Below are positions 44,461 through 52,299 of a DNA stretch of 64,000 nt, in pieces. Where the stretch lies: IMG/VR virus record IMGVR_UViG_3300008954_000034, positions 1 to 64,000 of that record; one strand, written 5' to 3'. Source of the stretch: a virus. A program made the position numbers and the translations under genes. Under the pieces are notes generated by a model. The model did no database searches. It was not told where the DNA came from and saw nothing but the letters and a program-made list of their open reading frames with translations. How positions within the stretch are numbered: position 1 is the stretch's first letter; the number at the start of each line of letters is the position of its first letter.

Positions 44461-44545
44461 GTCGAACCTCCTCAGCCGCAATGGCTGGGTTATGTCAATC
44501 TAACCCGAAGAGTGTATGAATTCAACATGAAAGTCGAAACCCAAG

Positions 44546-45460
44546 TCACTCGTCGGTGTGGCGCTTCTTCTTCTTGGACTGACGTTCCTCGTAGTCAGCG
44601 ATGGTATCCTCCACCATCGGCATCTTCGGAAATACCTTCTTACCCCAACGCGGACGTCCCTTGGGAGTAATGACAATAGCATCTCGGACTTCAACCACAC
44701 CACGTTCAAGAAGTCCGTGAATTGCGTGACGCTCGTCGTCGAGCTTCATTCCCTTGTCGAAGTCAACTTCAGCGTCCAGCGTTGCCACAATTTCCTTGAG
44801 CACGCGATACTGACGATGCCCAAGCGCGTGGGAAAGAGGACGTTCCGGGGGTGTGTTGGAAATCTCAACGTCCCCAAACTTCTCAGTGTGGACGACAATC
44901 ACGTCGTCGCTGGGCGTCGAGGCAGGGGCCTTCTTCCCAGACGCGGATTCACGCTTGTTCGACTTACGACGAGACTTCTTCTGAGCCTCTTCGATCACGG
45001 GCTCTTCATCTGACTCATCGTCATCCTCGTCCGTGGTATCCTCGTCCCCGTCATCAGAGTCAGGTTCATCGTCTGTGTCATCATCCTCTTCATCGGGCGA
45101 TGGGTCTTCAGCCTCCCCGGCGTCTTCGTCATCTGACTCTTCGTCATCTGACTCTTCGTCATCTGACTCTTCGTCATCTGACTCTTCGTCATCTGACTCT
45201 TCGTCATCGACCTGTGTGTCGTCAGACTCCGAAACGTCGTCCTCGTCTCCTTCATCCGCAACTTCCCACGGGGGGTCGGCGTTGAAGTTGTCCTTGTACT
45301 CGTCGGCCAGCATTGCAAGCTGATCTTCGTCTCCACCAACCTCATCAAGGATGGCTTCACGGTCACCGTTCACAATGTATCCAGCCAGTGTGTTGGCTTC
45401 CTTCGACTTCATCTCAAAGGTATCAACCAACCACTTCTTCAATTCCTTCATTCTCGGCAT
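44546..45460 (-). CDS. Acidic repeat protein with basic C-terminal domain
   Basis: 304 residues, with GAGG seven bases before the ATG and a good promoter about 40 bases upstream. Residues 1-60 form a small helical domain. Residues 70-155 are almost all Asp, Glu and Ser, including five tandem DDEES units. A basic stretch (KKSRRKSNKRES) and a C-terminal domain resembling a winged helix (LSHALGHRQYRVLKEIVATL; RGVVEVRDAIVITPKGR) follow. It may be a DNA-mimic or DNA-binding regulator; that is inference. Confidence 0.6.
   Translation of the reverse strand: MPRMKELKKWLVDTFEMKSKEANTLAGYIVNGDREAILDEVGGDEDQLAMLADEYKDNFNADPPWEVADEGDEDDVSESDDTQVDDEESDDEESDDEESDDEESDDEESDDEDAGEAEDPSPDEEDDDTDDEPDSDDGDEDTTDEDDDESDEEPVIEEAQKKSRRKSNKRESASGKKAPASTPSDDVIVVHTEKFGDVEISNTPPERPLSHALGHRQYRVLKEIVATLDAEVDFDKGMKLDDERHAIHGLLERGVVEVRDAIVITPKGRPRWGKKVFPKMPMVEDTIADYEERQSKKKKRHTDE
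45126..45209 (-). repeat. 15-bp tandem repeat in acidic gene
   Basis: Five exact copies of TCGTCATCTGACTCT (plus strand) at 45126-45200, then a 9-base part copy. Each unit encodes DDEES. The identity at the DNA level suggests slippage-driven expansion. Confidence 0.95.
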
Positions 45461-45499
45461 AACAAATCCTCTCGGTTAACGCCGTACCTGTTGATTGCC

Positions 45500-45528
45500 A
45501 TTATAATACATGGCAACAGATAAATCAA
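45500..45528 (-). promoter_or_regulatory. Sigma-70-type promoter TTGATT-N17-TATAAT
   Basis: The minus strand has TTGATT, a 17-base spacer and a perfect TATAAT, about 40 bases before the ATG of the acidic repeat gene. It probably drives that gene and the lysis block after it. Confidence 0.8.
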
Positions 45529-45540
45529 CATCATAGTGCG

Positions 45541-46467
45541 TTAAAGAGCCACTAAGATGCCAATTGTTAAGTTTCCGTGGGGCTCTGACAATAATGCAGT
45601 CCGCCACCCAGCACTCACAAGTAAGTTCTCGGAAAAAGGAAGGTGAGTGGACACGTTGTAGGCTATTGAGACTGAAAGTGAGTGTGAGTCATCTGCGTTC
45701 GTGGTAAGTGACAGCACAGGAGCTCGCAATAAATAACCATCGTTCCCCAGAAGAGCGGAGATGATGGAAAGACCTATACCACCCTCCAATTGTCCAATAC
45801 CGTTAGTCACCAACATTGCGCGCGGGTTCCACCAATCAACCCAGTCCAACGGCTCCTTGGCGTGAACCGACTCAACGACATAGTCACCTAAGTAACGTCG
45901 GACCTTTGGGTCCCGTTCGGACTGCACCCACACTGAGTAAATCGTACGCTCGTTACCTGAGTCATCCATAGATCGAATTCGGACGTCACCTACTCGCATC
46001 GTAAAGTGGTAAAGAATCGAGTCGCCCTCAGTCTGGATAGTCACCCACGGGTCAGTAAATGATCCAACTCCCCCACCCGCGATATCCACAAGCCCGGAAC
46101 CAACATCAATACCAACAACGTCCTCCCGATCACGTAAAGAATCAACGTGGGCGCGGAGGCCGGAGTTACTACCAAGCAACGCGTCCACCCGGTCGAGTGC
46201 GTCGTCAAGCGCCCGTTCCTTTGTGGTGTTCAGGGTCTGTGCCTGCGACAGCTCATCGCTTAGACGCTGGTGCTCAACAACCATATCCCTGTTGCGGTTC
46301 GACACAGTGTCAAACCGGGTCTGCAGATCTTCGTATGACTTGCGCAGAGGATTCAATTCGTAAACGAGGTCACCCAGTCCACGAAGAATCGCCGGACCAG
46401 CTGTTGGTACCAGTATGGCAAGGATGACAACGACTACAGGTATCCGCCACTTCTTTGGCATCTTCAT
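45541..46467 (-). CDS. Membrane-anchored coiled-coil protein with beta-rich C-terminus
   Basis: 308 residues; GGAG lies nine bases before the ATG. A basic start and one hydrophobic segment (IPVVVVILAILVPTAGPAIL, residues 9-28) suggest an N-terminal anchor. Residues 40-115 are coiled coil. The C-terminal 150 residues are beta-rich and end in alternating hydrophobic strands (NLTIGILVAL), a pattern seen in envelope proteins. A spanin-like role is possible near the lysis genes but not shown. Confidence 0.55.
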   Translation of the reverse strand: MKMPKKWRIPVVVVILAILVPTAGPAILRGLGDLVYELNPLRKSYEDLQTRFDTVSNRNRDMVVEHQRLSDELSQAQTLNTTKERALDDALDRVDALLGSNSGLRAHVDSLRDREDVVGIDVGSGLVDIAGGGVGSFTDPWVTIQTEGDSILYHFTMRVGDVRIRSMDDSGNERTIYSVWVQSERDPKVRRYLGDYVVESVHAKEPLDWVDWWNPRAMLVTNGIGQLEGGIGLSIISALLGNDGYLLRAPVLSLTTNADDSHSLSVSIAYNVSTHLPFSENLLVSAGWRTALLSEPHGNLTIGILVAL

Positions 46468-46539
46468 TGATCTAGTCTCCGGTGATGGATCGTATGATGA
46501 ATATCAACAATGTGACGGTGGAATGCAAGAGATGAGGAA

Positions 46540-47244
46540 CTACATCCTGAATGCGGATGGATCTCCGCGCTGGATTGAGTTAAGAAGATCGATGTAGGTA
46601 GAATGAGTCGACTTTTCTTCCCAGTGACGTTCAGATGTGGTCAAATGCGAGAAATCTAAACTGGTTCCAACAAATTCACACAGATTATCTCTCATTCCGT
46701 GGTCATCGTGTATAAGAACGTCAAAGTCAACCAACATGAACGGAACATCGGTACCGTCCCGCACAAGGCCGAGAGCAGCCGAGATGAACAGTTCCCAGAG
46801 CTCAAAGGAGTCATGCACACTCATGGAATCCCGCTTAGCCAGTGACCGGGCAACAGACTCTGGAGATCGAATGCAGCATATAAACTTACCTTCACGAGCG
46901 GCTGGGGTTAGACGATGAAGATGGTGGAAACCAATACTCAACCGGGGATCTTTAAACACACCACGATCACCAATTGACTCTATATACTGTGCTACCTCAA
47001 CGTCAAGTGGCTCGATTCCTAGATAGGGAACCTTACCCCAGCTCGACGCGCCTCGTTCGAGACGGGAGATTACATTGATGTCAAAGCTGACGATGTTCGA
47101 GTTCTCAAATAACCCGAGACTGTTGCCCCACTTCTCACCACCAATGACGTCAGAATCTGGACCGGGGGTGAACCCGGATTTTACAAGACACCCGGTAAGT
47201 GCTGAAGTTCCGCACCGGTGCATTCCGCCTATAAATAACGCCAT
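46540..47244 (-). CDS. Sulfotransferase-family protein
   Basis: 234 residues, with GGTGG seven bases before the ATG. The PAPS-binding P-loop is GGMHRCGTSALTGC at residues 6-19. The second PAPS motif is the FKDPRL segment and CIRSPESVARSLAKRD at about 125-140. VDFDVLIHD follows. Such enzymes move sulfate from PAPS to sugars or other acceptors. In a phage it may modify virion glycans or host surface sugars. The acceptor is unknown. Confidence 0.75.
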   Translation of the reverse strand: MALFIGGMHRCGTSALTGCLVKSGFTPGPDSDVIGGEKWGNSLGLFENSNIVSFDINVISRLERGASSWGKVPYLGIEPLDVEVAQYIESIGDRGVFKDPRLSIGFHHLHRLTPAAREGKFICCIRSPESVARSLAKRDSMSVHDSFELWELFISAALGLVRDGTDVPFMLVDFDVLIHDDHGMRDNLCEFVGTSLDFSHLTTSERHWEEKSTHSTYIDLLNSIQRGDPSAFRM

Positions 47245-47257
47245 GCTTTATCCACCA

Positions 47258-47590
47258 TTAACCTGCAAAGCCATTACCCTCACCTAGATCTTCCACATCC
47301 TTTGGGTCCGAATCTACGGTAAGATCGTCTTCACGCATGGCAAGTCCAGCCGCCTGAAGACATCCCTTGGTACTTATGGTCTCGTCGTAGACTTGTAAAC
47401 CGGGAAGTGTGGTCAATTGTGTATGTTGATCTGAACTGATCGCACTTGGGTGAGCTGCGGATATGTAGTGAGTTACAATACCGGGTGGAGTTAGAAGCTC
47501 AGTGGTAAATGAGTTAATACCTGCAATAGCGCGAGCCTCGGTAACTCGTCCACTTGGGACAATGTACTTTATCCGGTCAGTTATATTCAT
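47258..47590 (-). CDS. Unknown 110-residue protein
   Basis: The ATG overlaps the previous stop as ATGA. The sequence is mixed alpha/beta with no known motif (YIVPSGRVTEARAIAGIN; TTLPGLQVYDETI) and an acidic end. It lies between an adhesin-like gene and the sulfotransferase gene. It may be a small virion protein. Confidence 0.5.
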   Translation of the reverse strand: MNITDRIKYIVPSGRVTEARAIAGINSFTTELLTPPGIVTHYISAAHPSAISSDQHTQLTTLPGLQVYDETISTKGCLQAAGLAMREDDLTVDSDPKDVEDLGEGNGFAG

Positions 47591-48321
47591 GATGGTATCT
47601 TCTCCAGTCCCCACGCAGCAACATCAGCAACTTGACTGACGTCGTGGGCGGAGGTACATGCAAGAATCACACCAATATAACCGTTTCCGTACAGATAAGA
47701 GCCATCAAAGCCACCAATAGCTGTCGCGGCAAACGGAGTACCATTACCAGCATTATCTCGAGCAATCTCCACACCATCTTCATACCAAATCAGAGGACTA
47801 CCAACCCCCGTATAAACCATAGTCTCCATTTGCCAGTTATTATTGGTAAATCCAGCAAGGTCAGCTGACCGATTACTGATAGTGTTAACTTGTGTTCTGA
47901 TGTAACTACCAATATTGCTCATATCATAGGAATGGGGACCTCCGTAAGTACCTAAAGTCATAAACCCACTGACATGATTCACAAGTCGATAAAGAGTAAT
48001 CGGAGGTACCGCCCCAAGTGTGGAACTCAGGTAAAGGATGTCATTTACGTCATCTAAGTACATATAGTTAGATTCATCCCACGTCGGTCTTGCTAGACCC
48101 GTAGCAGTTGCGTAGGGACCGTCAGTGAATGGATCAACTCGATCAACAGAAATGTTGTCAAGTGTAAGATAGTCCGGGATTGTTACGTCAATGCCCCACG
48201 CAAGTGAGCCATCTGTAATTGGAGGAGGAATCCAAATACCGCTCGGAGTCCGGTTCCACCCGGAGCGATTCCCGGGGAACCGATTACCATCAAGTCTATT
48301 TCCACCCTTCAGGAGATGCAC
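47587..48321 (-). CDS. Adhesin-like protein, possible lectin fold
   Basis: 244 residues; GTG start with AGGGG seven bases before it. The pattern is beta-rich with many aromatics and Gly/Asn (NNNWQMETMVYTGVGSPLIW, YEDGVEIARDN). This resembles a concanavalin-like (LamG-type) fold with a ligand site. It sits beside other virion-like genes and a sulfotransferase. A host-binding or glycan role is inferred. Confidence 0.5.
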   Translation of the reverse strand: MHLLKGGNRLDGNRFPGNRSGWNRTPSGIWIPPPITDGSLAWGIDVTIPDYLTLDNISVDRVDPFTDGPYATATGLARPTWDESNYMYLDDVNDILYLSSTLGAVPPITLYRLVNHVSGFMTLGTYGGPHSYDMSNIGSYIRTQVNTISNRSADLAGFTNNNWQMETMVYTGVGSPLIWYEDGVEIARDNAGNGTPFAATAIGGFDGSYLYGNGYIGVILACTSAHDVSQVADVAAWGLEKIPS

Positions 48322-48324
48322 GGG

Positions 48325-48891
48325 TCAACCCCTACGAGATACAAGAGTACCGGTAACAGCCAAGGTCTCACCACCGCTAAATGATAGCTTGACCGCGAGT
48401 TTCCACCCGTCTGGTATGATTGGAAGCACATCAGCTGACTTGGTTGGATCGTAAAAGATGAGATGATAGCCCTGCCCCGACGTCGGCTCCCACCCAACAC
48501 TACTGTTGAGTGTGTTGATATTGGTATAGGAAGTGTCTCCGCTTATAGCGTCTCGTGACTCAAGATAAAGACCATGATTCACAGGACCAGTCCAGACCTT
48601 ACCGTCAGCGTCCTCAACCCACCACTCAGCGGTTACATACTGAAGTGTGGACCCGGTGATGTTCAGGAACAGCCCGTATAAACCAACGTCACCGTGAACA
48701 TCAAACTTGGTGGTGAGCGGTGTTCCGGAACTCAGGTCACCCGTCATCCCAGACGTTTTCACGCCATGTAAGAAAAAGCCCTGTTCAATACCAGAATCAG
48801 CGTTCGCCGGGCTGGCGCTACCCTGAATCGCGGCACCGTACTGGTCCTTGGCCTCACGAAGGTCACTTGCTGCTGTCTGCTTCTGAGTCAT
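48325..48891 (-). CDS. Unknown beta-rich virion-like protein
   Basis: 188 residues; GGAG lies six bases before the ATG. A helical N-terminus (SDLREAKDQYGAAIQGSA) is followed by beta strands (WWVEDADGKVWTGPVNHG, GWKLAVKLSFSGG). It looks like a small trimeric fibre or collar protein. Not recognised. Near its end lies a CTATCATT word, 59 bases before the next gene. Confidence 0.5.
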   Translation of the reverse strand: MTQKQTAASDLREAKDQYGAAIQGSASPANADSGIEQGFFLHGVKTSGMTGDLSSGTPLTTKFDVHGDVGLYGLFLNITGSTLQYVTAEWWVEDADGKVWTGPVNHGLYLESRDAISGDTSYTNINTLNSSVGWEPTSGQGYHLIFYDPTKSADVLPIIPDGWKLAVKLSFSGGETLAVTGTLVSRRG

Positions 48892-48902
48892 GTATCACTC
48901 CA

Positions 48903-49820
48903 TTAACGCTCAAGCTGCTGCATGGCAGCCTCAACCGCGTCACCAATTGACTCTGGTAGGATATCGTCTGCGCTGTCCTGCGCTATTGCGTACAGTTCTT
49001 CAATCAGCGCCGTTGCAGTCGCTGGGTTAAGATCGTTCGCGCCGTCAACCACGGGAGGGAACCCGGGGCGTCCAACAACGATCTCCCAGCCCTCATCGTC
49101 GGCGCGAGAAATGGCTACATACGTTCTATCCGGGAAGGTGATCTCAGCCCGCCGTGGATTCTCGCCCATGCAGACCACGTCAAACTCACCAGTGGTTCGA
49201 ACAGTATCATCTTCCGAGATTGCCCGGGTCACATGAATGTCGTGTGTGGACTCCATGATCAAGTCGTCCGGAGTGATGGCAACAGCGTCCATTGTAGATG
49301 GGGTATAGAAAGACTCACCGTCGTATGAAATCTCGGCGATGACAGCCTCGGCCTGATCTTCACTAAGACCAAGTGTCTCTGCAATGCTGGCCATGATATC
49401 ATCGAATGAGAATCCAAGATCGATCTGGTTGTTACCAAGCGCGATGGCTTGGTCCCACTTTCCGGTGCGCCGGAGATCGTCTTCATGGTGCTCGTACAGG
49501 AACTTGGCAACGACAACCTTCGCAGCTTCCTCAGCAACATTGGTCACATAGCTACGGACGACAGACCCGACTCGGTCGGTAACAATGACTGTAGACCGAG
49601 ACTCATCAGGGCGACACAGAAACTCATGGACGTCGTGAACCGATCCGTCACGTGGGTTATGGTACTGAATACCACTTACACCAAGGTCGCCAAAAAGGGC
49701 AGAGTCGGAGGTGTCATCGATTCCTGCGGTCCGGGAGAACCCCGGAACATAGTCTTCACCACCGGACTGACTGGCATTCATCCAGTCTTCTCCACGCTCG
49801 GCGTGCTTTCGGATACCCAT
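48903..49820 (-). CDS. Acidic unknown protein next to the 788-residue modular gene
   Basis: 305 residues; GGAG lies five bases before the ATG. Residues 90-160 are helical and acidic (SEDQAEAVIAEISYDGE). Residues 210-260 form a small beta domain (FDVVCMGENPRRAEITFPDR). Composition matches the modular proteins, although the basic-Ala linker is weak here (GFSRTAG). A virion or core role is inferred. Confidence 0.5.
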   Translation of the reverse strand: MGIRKHAERGEDWMNASQSGGEDYVPGFSRTAGIDDTSDSALFGDLGVSGIQYHNPRDGSVHDVHEFLCRPDESRSTVIVTDRVGSVVRSYVTNVAEEAAKVVVAKFLYEHHEDDLRRTGKWDQAIALGNNQIDLGFSFDDIMASIAETLGLSEDQAEAVIAEISYDGESFYTPSTMDAVAITPDDLIMESTHDIHVTRAISEDDTVRTTGEFDVVCMGENPRRAEITFPDRTYVAISRADDEGWEIVVGRPGFPPVVDGANDLNPATATALIEELYAIAQDSADDILPESIGDAVEAAMQQLER

Positions 49821-49862
49821 TCCAGCTCCGTCACAAATCTACAGTCGTTAGGGCTCAAAACA

Positions 49863-52229
49863 CTACTGGTCGTCTGAGTCCTTGAAATATCGCGCTACTT
49901 CTTCGGGGCTCAAGCCATCATCATACCACTCGTCTAGCTCTTCCTTGAAGATCTTGTATCCGTAAAGACCACCCGGCATCATCCACTCACCCATCCCAAA
50001 AAACTCCTGTGACCCGGGGTACTTTGTTTCATAAATTCGAATCGCTTCTTCCAGCCACTGTCTCTTACCAAGCTGCTGAGATGGTTCGTCTTGGTCACCA
50101 GATTGATCACTCACGTCCTCGTCTGGAAATTCAATGGTATCATACCCATTAAAAAACGTTACCACCTGATCATCAGATAGACTTGGCTTACTGTCAATCC
50201 ACTCTTTCCATGATGCTGCGTCTGACTCCTCAAACTGAGGGAAGACGTTCATGTGGTCTTCAACTGCAATACCAGTCCACTTTGAAATAATCTCAATGAA
50301 ATCCGATGTCTTGTCATTGAGCAAATGGTAAATCGCAGGGAAGTCTGCATTTTCCCCAGTCAGCTCGTAAGGATCAATCTCTTTGTAAGCATACTCTTGC
50401 CCCCACACCTCACCAATAATAAAGGGCTCAGTGTGTCCGGTCATCTTAGCAATGGTGTCTACGACGTCACTGGACGTGAATCCGTAGGCTATGACACGTT
50501 GCCGAACCGACCTCCGAGCAGTAAGTGCATCAATCACCATCTGCACATGCTCGGTAATCTTAGACCCGTAGTCGTCCCGGATGTTCGTAACCGCCATCTC
50601 GACGTCTTCCGATCCACCGTAGTCGTCGGTCAGATCTTCCCAAAGCTGGGGGTCCGACTTCTCGATGCTATCAATCGTCTGCTTGACGTTCTCGTCATCC
50701 CCGGACTCACCCGCGTCTTGCAGTGTTTCAGTAATGACACGTTTCAGTGCGTCCGTGAACTCGGTGTTCAGAAGGTCGGCGTGCTTCTGAGCCCTCGTAC
50801 TAAATAAAGTTCCGAGTTCCTCACTACTCAGATACCATTGCTGTGACTCACTGGTATCAACAAAGGTAACGTCTACGTCAAACATCCCAGATGGACCGTC
50901 CTCTGCTCCACCAGACATATCTTCAGAGATATTGTCAACCCTGACCTTATCCTGCTGACCGGGGTTATCCGGGTCGGTAACGAGGTACGTTTCCCCAATA
51001 TTAACCCCACGACGCTTGCTGGCGGGACGGACTCCAAACTTAGCCTCCCACCAATCCTGAACCAGTGGCTTGATGGTGTCCGTATCACTCGATAAGTGCT
51101 GCTTGATGTGGGAAACAAGTGCTGTCAACAAGTAGTCCTTTGCTCCCATATCTTCAACATCCTGACTGAACTCATCGGCGAGTTGGAATACACTGTCCTT
51201 AAGATCATCCTGCGCACGTTTCTGCTTCTTGGCGGTACGCTGCACCTGATCTTGGACCACAGCCTTCTCGCGGTCGACAGTGCCTACCATTCCCTGAGCA
51301 ACCCGCTGGTCGCGGTAAGGACCGGAGATGGAGTCTGACTGAACGGTGTATGTAACGGTCGGGGTGTTGGCAGTGATCTTTGAATTCCGTGATCCCGGTC
51401 TGGGTGCGGTGTAGGAGTCTGGACGTGTTCCCGCCCAGCGGCCACGGTTACCGGCACGGCCCTCAACCCAGAGTTGGACCTTACGGGCTGCGTCGTCGGC
51501 GTCATTGGCGGTTACGTAAACGTCGATCCACTCGCCCATGAAGTCGTCGTCGCCGTAGTGCATGGAACAGGGGACGTGGAATGTGGAGTTCGTTTCTGCA
51601 ACGGATGCCCGTTTCTTCTCAGACTGCTTAGAATCCACATGTTGAAACCCACCTCGAATCAGGAAGGTGGTCGACGGTGTTTCTCCAAATCCGAGCATGT
51701 CTGTGTCAGCAACGTAAGGATGCTCTTCCTCAACTTCCCAACCGAGATTCTGGAGTACGTTCTTCAATTCAGGAATCGCCGAGTCGATGATGGTGAGATC
51801 GACCTTGTCTCCCTCTTGCTCAGCCACAAACGCCAAGATACCTACGTCCTCAAGCTCGTCTTCAAGAGTACTTGCGTCTGCCGTTGCTCGCTTCGTCGTA
51901 GCTGCTCGCTTCGACACTCTCTCCCAGTTACCAGCTTCCTCGAAACCTTCAGGGAAAAACTCAACCACAATACCGCGAGAGGGGATAGTTACCCAAAAGC
52001 CGTCTAAGTTATTCGAAGATGAGTCAATAACCCCGTGCTCACCGGGGGTGACATTCGCATACTCACCGTCAACGTCGGTCTGGAGCTCCATCTCAGCCTT
52101 GAACTCGATCTTGTCGCCAACGGAAAGACTTGGAACAAGTGGTTCTTCTAAGTCATCGAACCCACCTGCAGATACGGTACGTGGGGTTGAGTCGGTAAGT
52201 AAATCACTGAGTTTTGTTACGGGCGACAT
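49863..52229 (-). CDS. Modular protein related to the 2093-residue protein
   Basis: 788 residues, with GAGGAG seven bases before the ATG. Residues 36-100 form an SH3/KOW-like module (SVGDKIEFKAEM; EHGVIDSSS; VVEFFPEGFEE) that aligns with residues 501-565 of the giant protein. Basic-Ala linkers follow at 107-109 and 113-115 (SKRAATTKRA). Residues 118-195 match the alpha/beta module of the giant protein (DKVDLTIIDSAIPELKNVLQ; TTFLIRGG). More linkers are near 206 (KKRASVAET) and 337 (KKQKRAQ). The C-terminal 250 residues are helical and acidic. A virion/core role and cleavage are inferred. Confidence 0.6.
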   Translation of the reverse strand: MSPVTKLSDLLTDSTPRTVSAGGFDDLEEPLVPSLSVGDKIEFKAEMELQTDVDGEYANVTPGEHGVIDSSSNNLDGFWVTIPSRGIVVEFFPEGFEEAGNWERVSKRAATTKRATADASTLEDELEDVGILAFVAEQEGDKVDLTIIDSAIPELKNVLQNLGWEVEEEHPYVADTDMLGFGETPSTTFLIRGGFQHVDSKQSEKKRASVAETNSTFHVPCSMHYGDDDFMGEWIDVYVTANDADDAARKVQLWVEGRAGNRGRWAGTRPDSYTAPRPGSRNSKITANTPTVTYTVQSDSISGPYRDQRVAQGMVGTVDREKAVVQDQVQRTAKKQKRAQDDLKDSVFQLADEFSQDVEDMGAKDYLLTALVSHIKQHLSSDTDTIKPLVQDWWEAKFGVRPASKRRGVNIGETYLVTDPDNPGQQDKVRVDNISEDMSGGAEDGPSGMFDVDVTFVDTSESQQWYLSSEELGTLFSTRAQKHADLLNTEFTDALKRVITETLQDAGESGDDENVKQTIDSIEKSDPQLWEDLTDDYGGSEDVEMAVTNIRDDYGSKITEHVQMVIDALTARRSVRQRVIAYGFTSSDVVDTIAKMTGHTEPFIIGEVWGQEYAYKEIDPYELTGENADFPAIYHLLNDKTSDFIEIISKWTGIAVEDHMNVFPQFEESDAASWKEWIDSKPSLSDDQVVTFFNGYDTIEFPDEDVSDQSGDQDEPSQQLGKRQWLEEAIRIYETKYPGSQEFFGMGEWMMPGGLYGYKIFKEELDEWYDDGLSPEEVARYFKDSDDQ

Positions 52230-52299
52230 GCTCTATCTCCTCATCACATGACTTTCATCTTAATTGTAGGGTGCAAATTTCTGAAAAGGGACGGGGAGT

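Noticed and set aside
45126-45209. CRISPR-like array
   Set aside because: The units are directly joined 15-bp coding repeats with no spacers.
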